Assembly: GCF_018143015.1 (NCBI RefSeq)
Contig: NC_054755.1
Location: 11,448,124-11,512,123 of the forward strand
Direction: 5' to 3'
Origin: Lytechinus variegatus
Lineage: Eukaryota; Echinodermata; Echinoidea; Temnopleuroida; Toxopneustidae
Length of the DNA: 64,000 bases
The notes beneath the pieces were generated by a model. That model made no database searches, was not told the DNA's origin, and saw nothing but the letters and a program-made list of their open reading frames with translations. Positions 36,771 through 47,829 of this stretch are shown one piece after another. Positions within the stretch are counted from its first letter, which is position 1. Each line of letters begins with the position of its first letter. The position numbers and the translations under genes were made by a program.

Positions 36771-37321
36771 TCATAGTAGGAAAATGTATGCATTCTATAA
36801 AAACTGTTGGTCAGGGCAACCTCAGTTATTGCATGAGGATTGCCAGATGCTGCAACATTTGATTGCCCTTTATATGAAGAGGTTTTGCATTGAATATAGC
36901 TTCTGGGCTTACCTCCCCCCCCCCCCCCTTCTACCTATCTAATGCAAACTGATGCTGAAATATTAATGCAATCCACTACATGTCATGTGACTTCATTTAA
37001 CCAATCAGATTACAAAAAAGAGTTGGAATACTTAATTGCCAGGTGTTATTTCTCTGAAGCAGATAGAATTTTAGGCACCATTGATATAACAAAAATTAAC
37101 AACAACAAAGAAATACAGGGATGGCAAACAACACTTTCTTGCCCTGAAAATTCCAATGCAAGAATTCCAAGATCGTCTTTGAGCGGATTGCATTATTAAG
37201 ATTAATGTTCAGTAAATGAAATCAGTCACTTCAGATTAAGATCTCCAATGATATGGGGCCCCAATAGTCTGCCACTGTCTTGCCAATCAAGTTTGCTACA
37301 TAGCTTACAATTTTGATTCAA

Positions 37322-37480
37322 CTTAAAGGAGGCATAATAGCTGAGTTGGAAGAGCATTGGGCTAGTTATCCTGTGATCCGAGGAACGATACCAAGTTGAT
37401 TCACTAGTTTCCTTTGGCAAGGCATTTTCCATGTCCCTTGGAGTTGACCTGAAGCCATCAGTCCATTGGTTACTTACTTT
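37322..37480 (+). mobile_element. Probable tRNA-derived SINE fragment
   Basis: TAGCTGAGTTGGAAGAGC matches a tRNA A box and D arm; the B-box region (GAGGAACGATACC) is degenerate. The head alone supports the call. Confidence 0.4.
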
Positions 37481-37822
37481 AAAGAATTCACGCTTTCTTA
37501 GCAATCAGGGAATGTTCACTACCACCACCACAAAGTTTGTATCTAGCTATGAGCCTGAAGCCCTGTAAGAAGAAGCATAGTTGTTGATCAAAGAGCTGGG
37601 TTTTTTTACAATTAATTGAATTGATCATTATCCCCATCTGCTAAATTAATCAATTTTACAGATTGCACCTCATATTCCTTCATTATGTATTGATACTTAC
37701 GTGATAGTTCAGTATGTAATTGTATTATCTGTGCATTCAGTTCATTTATAATAAATGCCAACACCTTGCGAAATTTATACAATTTCAATGTGTGTTTTTG
37801 TATTAACTTATAATTGCTCTAC

Positions 37823-38130
37823 GGTGGTGACTCATATAATATGCATTACCTGTTTATGTGAGAGCACACAGTAAATCACCAAAAAGGGATTTTAATTTAC
37901 TTTTTGTGTTTGGTTATGAATATCTGAAACCTTTTCTTTTAAATGAAGTCATTTTCTTCCAGTTGAAAAAGACATTAAAGCATTGATGAGTTGTGATTCA
38001 TAACGTATGCATTACTTTGTATGTTATAGTAAATCAATCAAAAGTCATTCTAATTTACTTCTGTGTTTGGTCGTGAATATCTAAAGTCCTTTCTTAAAAA
38101 AAACAATTTCTTCCAATTGTAAAAGACAGC
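37823..38130 (+). repeat. Direct duplication, about 166-bp unit, two diverged copies
   Basis: GTGACTCATATAATATGCATTA (from about 37826) matches GTGATTCATAACGTATGCATTA (from about 37992). Further matches TTTGGTTATGAATATCTGAAA / TTTGGTCGTGAATATCTAAAG and TTTTCTTCCAGTTGAAAAAGAC / ATTTCTTCCAATTGTAAAAGAC continue in order. Confidence 0.8.
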
Positions 38131-38904
38131 AAATAAACTTTTAAGAGGAAAGCATCTTGAACATCGTTTTGCAAAACATATTGAACATCTACAGTACGTC
38201 TGATCTGATATTTTTTTTTTTCTGAAGTAGTGGTCTGTTCTGTATTTGTTGTTTTGATGATAATAATTTCCTTTCTGACCTTTCAAGAAAAACGATTTCT
38301 TTTTCTTCAATGTGGCTCCATTGTTTTCTTTGCATAGTACTATCATATTTAATTGGACTGAAGCAGACTGATAATTATCTCTGAGAATATATTTCTTGGA
38401 AATTGTGTGCTATTGAGACGATTTTACAAGGAGACAACCCATTTGAGAAGAATGGAAAATAATAGGGCCTGACAGACTCATTAGCGGTCCAATTCATTTG
38501 GAAAGGGAAGAACTACAATGACGGACATTAAGATGGAAATACAAATATGAGATTTTGAATATACAAAGGCCCTAATCAGAAGAATCCACCATTTCTTTGT
38601 GTGATAAGAGAGAACCAGACAGACAGACAGGCTGGCACACAGGGTGTTACAGGCAAGATTGTGATCTATCAAAACCTTAATATTGTTGAATTATTTCATA
38701 AATAGTTAACTTTTAAAAAGAAGTACCATACAAGTCGTTGTTAATGATAGCCAAGTTACCGAAGGATTACGGATAAAATGAAACTTTCATTTTTAGATGA
38801 AAAACTAAACAGGGATTTTAAGAATATATTTTTTAACTTGATGAAAATTGGAAACCCAAGTATCCATTGGTAAAAAAAAATATCTTTATATAATATATAT
38901 TGAA
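38131..38904. other. AT-rich sequence, nothing recognised
   Basis: GACAGACAGACAGG at about 38618 is a short tetranucleotide run. No gene signal. Confidence 0.45.
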
Positions 38905-39279
38905 GATAAATTCCAGTTGAAATGAATTTGAACAGAATCCAATAAAATGACCACCAAAGTATTTGTATGTATTGAATTTAAAAAAATGTGCCAAATGGCT
39001 CTGGAAGAAAATATGTAATTGCTGAGAATTAGCAAAATAAGCACAGAATTCCATCAAATGTCTGGTATTTTGCCAAGCAATTCACTGCAATACACTGTCC
39101 CACATATGCTTTCTGTGTTAGTAAAATATCAGATTTATTGGTTCTCAACTATTAAATAAATCATGATTTCATAACGATAAGTTTACATGAATGTACCAAA
39201 TCTAAATCTAAGATAATATAGTGACATTGAACCTTGATATAAAATACTTTCTTATGAAACAATTGTTTGCTGCAACTAC
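38905..39279 (+). repeat. Dispersed repeat, copy 2 of 2
   Basis: Collinear with 11550-11930 (see that entry), moderately diverged, with no coding frame. Confidence 0.75.
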
Positions 39280-39929
39280 GTTCTCGATATAGATTACTGC
39301 AAAACAATAATAGAAATGGGTATCTGAAATAAAATAGGCCAAAATAGGCCTCCACCCCTCCCTGGATCTATGCCTGGCTACATCTATGATGACATCAAAG
39401 CTTATTCTATTCCAACCCCTAGAGATTCATTAGACAGAGAGTCAGATAAATCAAACATGCATGATTGCGAGATAAATTTGTCATGCGAAGCTGGATAGAA
39501 GTAATGGGATGGTAGATGGGGGGTTTCAAATATAGAGCGATGCGAAAAGAACCTAACATAAAATTATTTATTTTTATATGCAAAGCTCTTAGATTTTAAT
39601 AATAATTATTTATTTTATTTCCAAACCAAATCAATTTTGATTTTGATTGTAAAACTAAAAAGGTACTTTAGGTAGATGATAATAGAATATTAAAATTGTG
39701 GTAAAATTTTAAATGATGGTAATAATTGTGATGATTATAACTGTAGTAATAGCAGAAAAACAACTTGTAAATAATTTCATATTTGACCCTCCAAAAAAAT
39801 CAAAATTACTAAAACAAAAGGAAAATTGTAAATTTTCATGATAAGAATTAATTTCATATATACAAATTAATTAAAATTATTAAATATGAAATAACTGACT
39901 TGTGTGTTTTCAAAATATGTCAGATAACC
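39280..39929. other. AT-rich sequence, nothing recognised
   Basis: Very AT-rich from 39560 on; no motif or frame of note. Confidence 0.45.
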
Positions 39930-40110
39930 AACATCGAATCCATGATTGTGATGCATGCCATTAACATTGAGTATGTGTATGATTTGGATAATGTTTTTGC
40001 GCATCATATTCATATAACCCCGAGGGCTAATAGGCAAGTGGGATCTTATCAGCCCCGGGATATTGTTTTCTGCAGACAAGGGATGATCAAAGCGAGGTAA
40101 TAAACCCTCC
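39930..40110. promoter_or_regulatory. Candidate conserved noncoding block
   Basis: Non-repetitive; contains CCCCGAGGGCTAATAGG, CTTATCAG (GATA-like), CCCCGGGATATTG and GATCAAAG (Tcf-like). Composition-based only. Confidence 0.22.
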
Positions 40111-40288
40111 TTCTTGTTCCATCTTCGGTGTTTTCATAGTGGGTTTCAATATTCATATCCATAATTCAATGACATAGGTCTCATTTTGTTTGGGCTGTGG
40201 TCCCACTCACTGATTACCGTGTTGGGTTTGGTTGCAGTTGTGGTGCAGTGCTGTGTAAAGATGGTGGGGATAGGTATAGGAACAGTTA

Positions 40289-40750
40289 TACCGTGTTTAC
40301 ACATTGACTCGGCTCGGGTGTTGAATCCGCGAGCCGGGTTGAACACTGCGAAGAAGGGATCAGAGATCGCGTTTATACGTACATATAAAAAGGCGAGTTC
40401 AACACGGCTCGCGGATCTCGAACGGAAGAATTATGACGTCGCAAATTAAACGCGGGAAATTCACCGCCGGAATCGAATCTTGTCCGTGCGAACAACAACA
40501 ATGCCAAAAGTGAAAGCGCGCGCAGTGACCTGGTCAAGAGAGTTCGACACGGCTTTCTGTTTACACATGAAAAAAATTGCCGAGTCTGACTCGGCTCGCG
40601 GGTTGAAACCTACGATTTTGGCGGATCAAAAAAGCCGTGTTTGACACGGCTCGCGGATCACACTGATCGCGTTTACACAGCATAAAATTGCCGTGTTGAG
40701 CACGGCTCGCGTGTCGAACCCCCGAGCCGTGTCACTGTGTAAACACGGTA
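40289..40750. mobile_element. CpG-rich MITE family K (TACCGTGTTTACACA ends) with TTA target duplication
   Basis: 462 bp; the left TACCGTGTTTACACATTGAC is inverse to the right GTGTAAACACGGTA end. TTA flanks both sides (40286-40288 and 40751-40753), fitting a PIF/Harbinger-type 3-bp duplication. The interior repeats CACGGCTCGCG-like words in both orientations (about 40402, 40590, 40645, 40703). Unusually CpG-rich for this window. No ORF of significance. Confidence 0.88.
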
Positions 40751-40763
40751 TTAGTGAATCTAG

Positions 40764-40985
40764 GTTCATATGCTCCTGCGACAATTACTCCAGGATTAAT
40801 TTTTTCTAAGATAGAGAGTGAAGGTTGGGGTTGCAATAGGGTTTTCTATTAGGTTAAGCGTGTGGTATAGTGGTAAATCCAGGTTTGAAGTTGGTGGTTG
40901 GTTAGTGTGTGGAATATACAGCGAAGCAGTTGTCACCAGAGCAAATGTCATTGAACCTACTCCAGAGCAGTGGTAATAGACCATT
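40764..40985 (-). repeat. Repeat family L (GCTCC-GCGACAATT motif), copy 1
   Basis: TATGCTCCTGCGACAATTACTCC at the left, AATAGGGTTTT...GGTTAAG inside and AGAGCAAATGTCATTGAACC at the right. The same words appear inverted at 53207-53400. Confidence 0.65.
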
Positions 40986-41454
40986 TTATTGAGCTTATTT
41001 TGAAATGAGTTTCATGTTTAACTCTACCATGTTACCCCATTATGTGACTTTAATGTGCTGTCCCACTGCCATAACTTCAAGGTTTGCATACTTCAAAAGT
41101 GGGGATACACATCACATATTTTGAAATAAGTATCATTAGTTCCAAATTAGTTTCTCTAACAGCGCAGTTTAATTCTAATATCCATAATGACACAACACTT
41201 GCATAGCTTGAGTCTTTTTCAGCACGTTGAACTTTTGCAAGATCTCTGAGCAGTTGAGTTGCATAATGCTGTCTGGTTTGTGAAGCAGGTTCAAGAAAAT
41301 GGTGCCGTGGGAACGCGCCGCGTTATCAGAGCGAGATGAAGAAGTATGGTGATCAATTTTTGGGGTGCTTATGATTGATGATCTGGCCATCTTGATCAAT
41401 ATCACTCGCATATTTATGACATGGAGGAAAAAATAGTGCAGCACTCTAATATAG
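40986..41454. other. Sequence with no recognised gene
   Basis: No coding signature or repeat ends seen. Confidence 0.45.
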
Positions 41455-42085
41455 CAAGTGAGTGATGAGAGAGAGGGGTGGGAAGAGAGTGGAGGGGAGG
41501 GAGAGGGGTCATCTTAATCAAGTGAATGAATGGTGTCATGGAATGGAATGAGAGCATCATTGTAAGAGAGGTGATGATAGCACAGGGAATGAAAGATGAT
41601 GTATGTGTTGAATGATGATGGCAGAAGGGTAAGGAAGATTAGGAGAAAGAAATGGGATAGCAAAATTGCCAATGAGGCAATGCATTTTTTTTTACAATCT
41701 TACGATATTGAGATATAACTTTTGTCAGAATCTCCTGTTGTTTCTACATAAAAGATAGTAAGCGACAGACAGAGAAAAGAAAGTTACAACAGTTGAAAGT
41801 GTATGGTGATTGTGAAATGTAGGTTAATGAAGAATATTTAATCGGGTTTTGAAGCAGCAAGTAGGATGAGCTATGTAGAGAAAGGGGGAGGGGGAAAGGA
41901 CAGAGGTAGAGACAGACAGAGAGGGAAGAAAAGAAATACATATTAGAAGAAGAGAGACATACATGTAGTGCACAAAGAAGTCAAAGTTTCGGGGAAGAGA
42001 GTGAGATATGCAAAAAGATATAGAGAGAAAGAAAGAAAGGAATAAAGAGAAGATAAATGATAGAGAAATAGAGGGGAGAGAAGAA
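41455..42085. repeat. Purine-rich (GA) low-complexity region
   Basis: Long A/G-only runs, strongest at 41460-41510 and 41875-42090 (GAGAGAG, AGAAAGAAAG). Frames on the complement are S/L/F/Y-rich and not coding. Confidence 0.75.
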
Positions 42086-42181
42086 GAAAGAAATGGACGA
42101 TGATACGCATATAAAAATCAAAACAGAAACAAGGAAAGATGTTGGAGAAGTGATAAATCAGGATGTAAAAATCAAAAGGAT

Positions 42182-42326
42182 GGGCCCGTTGCAGAAAGAG
42201 TTGCAATCAAACGTAACTCTAGAAATCATGGGCAACTTGATTTTCAACCAATCAACAGCGCGCATTTTTGACTTGCAATTGATTTTTTGACTTGCATTTA
42301 AACGCAACTCTTTCTGCAACGGGCCC
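42182..42326. mobile_element. MITE family M (GGGCCCGTTGCAGAAAGAG ends), intact copy
   Basis: GGGCCCGTTGCAGAAAGAG at the left is perfectly inverse to CTCTTTCTGCAACGGGCCC at the right. 145 bp; the interior GTTGCAATCAAACG also pairs with CGCAACTC-side sequence. Confidence 0.92.
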
Positions 42327-42734
42327 CAGATATATTGTACAAGTGAACATGGTTTAGTTTTAGTTCATTAACTTTTTTGCAATATTCTCACAGTCTGTAC
42401 TTGTTACATGAAAATTTATATTTCAATTGATTTAAAGTTTATTTCCTCTTTTGCAATACTCCCCTTCTCTGAACTTGGGAATTTTACACGTGGAAATTTA
42501 GATGTAGATTCCTTGGAAAGATTTTCCTCGATTGCAAGAGTTCATACTGAACAGCTCATTCTCTCATCCCATACTTTCATTATACACCGATCATTGGGGA
42601 ACTAGTAAGCCAACCCTCTCTCAATTTAGCTTCATGAAAGCCGAAGCAACTCATGCTTTCCTCTGCCCACCTTCAATGTACTTTCAATAAAGCCATTTTA
42701 TTTTTCTCACTCTAAGTGATAAATCCTCTCTCCC
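42327..42734. other. AT-rich sequence upstream of the HS6ST promoter block
   Basis: No repeat or coding signal seen; ends in a C/T-rich stretch at about 42728-42750. Confidence 0.4.
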
Positions 42735-43140
42735 TCTCACCCCCCTGCACAGATTGCCAATTATATAACATCACGGCGGGACGCCTCCGACAATCGTCAT
42801 TCTAGGCTGATGCAGTGGTGAGATCGGCAGAGCGAGACATCTGACTGATTGCTTGTTTCATGCGGAGGACTCCCTCGCTGGGTGAGACAATGCCTAACCC
42901 TTCCGCATCCTTGACGCATTTATGAATGGCTTCGTGGATCTGGCCTGGTGCGGTGCGAGCAAGACGTGAGGGACAGGTTTGGATGGATGAACTAGGCGGG
43001 CTTGGATAAGTAAGGACTCCGCAAGAAAAGGAGAGCTCGATGTTGCCGGCTACCTCTCGTGAATGGTGGATCGAAGTTATGCATAGGGTTTGGAAGGAAT
43101 CCCGAAACTGTACTGTGGATGAAAAGTGATCAAGCTTTGA
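42735..43140 (+). promoter_or_regulatory. Candidate HS6ST promoter / 5' UTR block
   Basis: This GC-richer, CpG-containing, non-repetitive block stands out from the AT-rich surroundings and lies 260-670 bp upstream of the HS6ST start codon. It contains GCCAAT at 42757-42762 directly followed by TATATAA at 42763-42769, so transcription could begin near 42795. No clear 5' splice donor was seen, so the 5' UTR could be continuous with coding exon 1. The assignment rests on position and composition only. Confidence 0.35.
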
Positions 43141-43402
43141 AAAACTGAACTTTCTTGATTGAAGTGATCATTTACTGATTATAATACAAGTTTCTTTCGA
43201 TAATTGAGACAAAATTACAATTGTTGATTGTTATTTTGTGAATGATACAGGGAATAACAAATCTGTAAATTATTAGTGGCACTTGTGTACTTCTGCCAGA
43301 GTGACTGTACTACACTAGTATCACACTTGAATAGTTTCATTACCCGAGGGTACCTCCTAGATGTTTTGATCGGAAGCTGTGATCCAGACGTCTTCCTTTG
43401 TC

Positions 43403-46096
43403 ATGCAGCCATTTCCATCGATTCTCCGCAAGTGGCGATACGGCTTCATCCTATCTCTTCTCCTCACCCTTGCTCTGATCTTCTACAACTGCTCTTCAGA
43501 GCGCAAGTATGTCCACTATGGTACGGGTAGGCACTCCCTCTCAATCACCTCCACCCAGCTACACCAGCCTTCCGAGTACCATCACAAGAACTTCCCCGAT
43601 GACGTCCTTGACCGCGACCTGATCTTCAACATCAACGGCAACGACGTCATTGTCTTCCTGCACATCCAGAAGACGGGCGGAACCACCCTTGGAAGGCACC
43701 TGACCAGGAACCTAGACCTGAGCTCACCTTGCGAGTGCATCAAGACCCACAAGCGATGTTCCTGCTACCGTCCATCCAGTAAGCACCAGATATGGCTCTT
43801 CAGCAGGATGTCCACAGGATGGCTGTGTGGGCTCCATGCAGACTGGACAGAACTGCAGGGATGTGTTCCAGAAGCAATGGACAAGAAAGAGAGGATCAAA
43901 ATCAGACGGAGGTAGGGTTCCCTAGAAAAGCTAACCTAGGGGGTGTTTCACAAAGATTAAAGGTCAAGTCCTCCTCAGAAAAATGTTGATTTGAATCAAT
44001 AGAGAAAAATCAGACAAGTACAGGGCTGAAAATTTCATCAAAATCGGATGTAAAATAAGAAAGTTATGACATTTCAAAGTTTCGCTTATTTCAAACAAAA
44101 TAGTTATATGAACGAGCCTGTTACATCCAAATGAGAGAGTTGATGATGTCACTCACTCACTATTTCTTTTGTTTTTTATTGTTTGAATTATACAATATTT
44201 CAATTTTTACGAATTTGATAATTAGGACCTCCTTGCCTGAAGCACAAAATGTTAAAATAATGGAATTCTACGTGTTCAGGGAGGAATGAAACTTCATTTC
44301 ACATGACAATGATGAGAAAATGAAAATATTTCATATAATAAAATACAAAAGAAATAGTGAATGAGTGATGTCATCAGTTCCCTCATTTGCATACCGACCG
44401 AGATGTGCATATAACTGTTTTGTGAAATGAAGCGAAACTTTAAAATGTCATAACTTATTTTACATCCGATTTTGATGAAATTTTCAGTGTTATGCTTGTT
44501 GAATTTTTCTCTTTTTATTCAAATCAAGTTTTTGTTGGGGTGGACTTGTCCTTTAAGTATGACCTAGAGGCGCACTGAAATGTCTAGTTGCATGTGGTAT
44601 AAAAGGCATGACCGCATTGGTCAGATCATACCAAAAGGATGCGCACTGCTGCATATTAATCAATAGGATTGCATGTTGCACATCATACAAAATGGCATTT
44701 AAGTTTGACTCTAAGTCATAGAACTCCGTGAGGCTGTTGGTGAAGTTATGCCAACCTTTACGCCTGACTGGTCTACGTTCTTGGGCTCTGCGTCAGTTAC
44801 ATAAGGATACATCATTTAGCACAAGGAAGGGTTACTTGTCTTGTGTAGTCATGTGTTTTCTACAGTCTACTTCATGAAATGCCCCCCGCATCCCATAACA
44901 CAAAGCTTATCGACCATTCGTGCAATTGATTTTTATGATTGTTTGTAAATTGTAGCCACGTTCAAGTGATCTGTTTTGTGGTACCAAGTGTACGAGCCAT
45001 TTCATCGTGCTCATCATAAAGTCCTGAACATTTTTTACTAACAGGAAGAGCTTGATCTTTGGTGCTAAATACGATTCTCAACCATTTCGATTGCCGTAAG
45101 CGGAAGTAGAAATATGATATTTGTATTGTGATTTTCTTGCTGTTATAAGGCCTTTCATATTAAATGCAAACTGCAAACTTTATCATATGGCCATGAACTT
45201 CCGCATTTTGTTTTCATAGCCAAATCTAATGATAATGTACCTATCATTGTCAACATGGTGATAGCTAGATAATATTAACTCTGGATATAGTGTACTTATT
45301 CTGAAACAAAATTTCCTGATTTGAAAATGCTATCAATGATGAGGTATTAATTAAAAGAGGAAGTGTTAGTAAAAAAGAGGATAAAAAAAACTAGAGTTAG
45401 TTTTCTGACTTTTCAAAGATAGACAGGTTTTGCAATACATTTGTGTAATTCCTTTTTTTATCTTTTTCATAACACTGCAGATACTTCTACATCACTATGG
45501 TTCGTAACCCAGTGTCAAGATATATCAGCGAGTGGAGACATACGCAGCGAGGGGCCACGTGGAAGATGTCGCGGCACATGTGCGGTGGGCACGCTGCCAC
45601 CGAAGAACAGGTTCCAATGTGCTTCAAGGGCAGCACATGGATGGGTGTGATTCTCCATGATTTCATGTCATGCCCGCATAACATGGCCAATGATAGACAG
45701 ACGCGCATGCTTGCGGATCTGACGCTCGTTAATTGCTATAACAAGACAGGGATGTCGACGCAGGACCGGAACCGCATCATGCTGGCCAGTGCAAAGGCGA
45801 ACCTCCAGAGCATGGCCTTCTTTGGCCTGACGGAATTCCAGCGTGAATCGCAGTACTTGTTCGAGAGGACGTTTAAGATAAAATTCAACACCCCCCTCTA
45901 TCAGTCCAATCTGACCATAGCGAATGCCTCACCGATGCAAGAGTCGGATATGGAGGCCGTGCGGGCCGTCAACCTGTTGGACCTAGAACTATACGCCTTC
46001 GCCAAGGATTTGTTTTTCCAGCGGTATCACTTCATGAAACTCATGGAGAGAGAAGAACAGGAGAACAATGGCCATCATCCGAGGATAAACAGCTAG
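43403..46096 (+). CDS. HS6ST: Heparan sulfate 6-O-sulfotransferase, two coding exons (43403-43911, 45481-46096)
   Basis: Transfers sulfate from PAPS to the 6-OH of glucosamine in heparan sulfate, in the Golgi lumen. Joining the exons gives 1125 nt, or 374 residues plus TAG. Residues 1-12 are a short basic cytoplasmic tail and 13-28 one membrane segment (type II anchor). The 5'-phosphosulfate loop HIQKTGGTTLGRHL lies at 87-100. A cysteine cluster (CEC...CSCY) is at 110-122. GLHADWTEL at 143-151 contains a His I take as the likely catalytic base, from memory of family structures. The 3'-phosphate motif RNPVSRYISEWRH is at 178-190. NxS/T sites are at 257, 313 and 318. The donor after 43911 is AG|GTAGGG and the acceptor before 45481 is CTGCAG; the split codon is AG|A (phase 2). 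The start is the first ATG of the open frame, with G at -3, immediately before the membrane segment. The protein is somewhat shorter than vertebrate paralogues (about 400 residues or more), mainly through a short tail after the sulfotransferase fold. I cannot assign it to HS6ST1, 2 or 3. Confidence 0.95.
43939..44720. mobile_element. MITE family A copy in the HS6ST intron, interrupted and right-truncated
   Basis: GGGGGTGTTTCACAAAGATT at the left; the family resumes after the insertion at AAGTATGACCTAG and continues through CTGACTCTAAGTCATA-like sequence to 44720, where the expected last 30 bp are missing. Confidence 0.85.
43957..44556. mobile_element. TTAA-bounded long-TIR MITE (family C-like), nested in family A
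   Basis: 600 bp including TTAA at both ends. TTAAAGGTCAAGTCC is inverse to GGACTTGTCCTTTAA, and inverted similarity extends well over 100 bp inward (AAATTTCATCAAAATCGGATG against CATCCGATTTTGATGAAATTT). Removing it and one TTAA restores CACAAAGATTAAGTATGAC, nearly the sequence of the intact family A copy at 406. Confidence 0.9.
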
Positions 46097-46594
46097 CATT
46101 AACGGATTGACTTTGAATTGTGAAAGACTGTGTTTCACTTTCACACAAGCGCAAACAGATGCACGAGCACAGACCTAGGATCATTTGTTCAGGACTAGGA
46201 GCGCATACTCACCTCCTTCAACATTATGCCCTTTGGATGTCAGCAGATTGTTACAGACATAGAGTTCCAGGAACATGGATGTCATCTGTCCGCTACACCT
46301 GGGTGTTTGGATGGATTTGTAAAGTTGTCAGTCCACTTTTCATACTTCAGGGAAGATTAGTGATGAAAGAAGCAACGAAATGTGAATGCTTTTACATTAG
46401 TTACACACGCAGGTTCAGGAGGAGCTTGGGAAGATTTTTCGATATTTCCTGAAAAGGGTCATTGATCAACAAGAAGTCATCGATCAATGACAAACTAACC
46501 AATGTGGACTCCACTGCTCCTGTGTTCTTGAGAGCTGAAAGAGTTTTTAGTCCTTAGTAATTGATTCTAGTCTTGAATACTTAATTCAAATCCT
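46097..46594 (+). other. Probable proximal 3' UTR of HS6ST
   Basis: Follows the stop codon directly; relatively GC-balanced, with a 110-codon + frame that has no recognisable domain. No nearby AATAAA. Possible poly(A) signals on the + strand occur only far downstream (51999-52004 and 54778-54783), so the UTR length is unknown. Confidence 0.45.
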
Positions 46595-46750
46595 GGACCT
46601 CATTTCATATAGAACTTTCAAGGATGATGTTAACTTTGCCATTTTGGTAACTACAATGGCTACATGACAGCTCAGCCACCTATCAAAATCAAGGTTTCAA
46701 TTACCAAAATGGCAAAGTTACCATAAAATGTTATTCATGAAACGGGGCCC
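46595..46750. mobile_element. MITE family N (GGACCTCATTTCAT / ATGAAACGGGGCCC ends)
   Basis: The inner TTTGCCATTTTGGTAA is inverse to TTACCAAAATGGCAAA; the outer ends are more diverged. 156 bp, just downstream of HS6ST. Confidence 0.8.
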
Positions 46751-46764
46751 TGAATAATCTGTCT

Positions 46765-47010
46765 GGGGGATGTTTCACAAAGTTTGATGTCTGACTGAAC
46801 ATCACACGTAGATCTCGTGCTGCATGTGGAAAACAAATCACGGCAGTGGTCAGGTCAGGTGTTAGGGGACATGTGCTGCAATGTAATACTCAATGAGATT
46901 ATGCTTAAAATAATAAGTGCACAATGGCACTTAAGCATGACTCTAGTAAAAATTGACTCTTGTTCAGACCCGACTCTTGTTCAGACATGACTCTTAGTGA
47001 AACATTGCCT
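46765..47010. mobile_element. MITE family A, diverged copy
   Basis: GGGGGATGTTTCACAAAG at the left and CTCTTAGTGAAACATTGCC at the right. The interior keeps GGCACTTAAGCATGACTCTAG; GACTCTTGTTCAGAC is duplicated near 46955-46985. Confidence 0.75.
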
Positions 47011-47488
47011 GGTCACATCACACTTTTTGCCTTTTTGGTGTGTTAACGTGTGCAACTTGAGGCATGAGACCATGGGCATTGCTCGATGTGTTTATGGTAA
47101 AGAAGGAAATTATTTTATCAGGTATTTATATTTATCCTCTACTCTTCTCTGTATCACATACCGTGTACATACTATTCATTATACAGAATGAGAACAACAA
47201 AAAAAAATACGAAAAAAAACATGAACTAACGGGTGCCTATCAACTACTATTATGAACTATGAACGAATCATAGTTTCATGATGTTTGTACAGAATTATGC
47301 AGCTAATATTGACATATGTACGTACTCCTATGCAGCGTTTCAATGGTGTTTGAGAAAGGAGGATATATTTGTTGTTTTTTTAGATACTTTTTGAAGGTTT
47401 CTTTGTGCTGTAGCTCCAGATATGAAAATCTGGTGTTGATCTATCGAGCATATTTAATAGATTTCATCCATTGTGCTATTATTTGATA

Positions 47489-47825
47489 TTGTACAACGCC
47501 TACTTAGCTAGTTGTACGCGATCAAATGGGAGGCTGAACGTCACACATTCGTACCGTTGCACACACAAGACGTACCATCCAAAATGTACCATTGCACGGC
47601 TTTAGGAGGTGACGTCACAATGCGATTTCATTGAATAAGGTGACAATGCGCGTACAGCCCGCTGGCTAAATGCGCAATGCTGTCCAAGATCATGTGCGCT
47701 TGTGGGCCCGGCTTGTGGGATTTTGCTTTTTGCTTTCAATATTTTTGCTCCCTTTTCATAGATTACTGGAGGGAAAAACTCTTGTTTTTTTTCATATTTT
47801 CGGTAGATTCCGAGGCGTTGTACAA
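47489..47825. mobile_element. Possible MITE with TTGTACAACGCC ends
   Basis: TTGTACAACGCC at 47489-47500 is perfectly inverse to GGCGTTGTACAA at 47814-47825. The interior includes a CpG-rich GTGACGTCAC palindrome and several GTACC-GTTGCAC words. Directly abuts a foldback hairpin. Confidence 0.6.
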
Positions 47826-47829
47826 CACT

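Larger units (their letters stand above)
43912..45480 (+). other. HS6ST intron, 1569 bp
   Basis: A GT-AG intron in phase 2 that separates the 5'-phosphosulfate half of the enzyme from the 3'-phosphate half. Its first half is filled by two nested MITEs (43939-44720); the rest is unique AT-rich sequence ending in a T-rich tract and CTGCAG. From general knowledge, vertebrate HS6ST1 also has two coding exons, so this position may be ancestral, but I could not align the junctions. Confidence 0.9.

Noticed and set aside
41744..42206. Minus-strand frames rich in L, F, S and Y resembling membrane proteins.
   Set aside because: Complement of purine-rich low-complexity DNA; no real hydrophobic-segment organisation or homology.
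43379..43402. Extending the HS6ST start upstream to a GTG at 43379.
   Set aside because: Eukaryotic initiation is expected at ATG; 43403 is the first ATG in frame, has a purine at -3 and directly precedes the membrane anchor.
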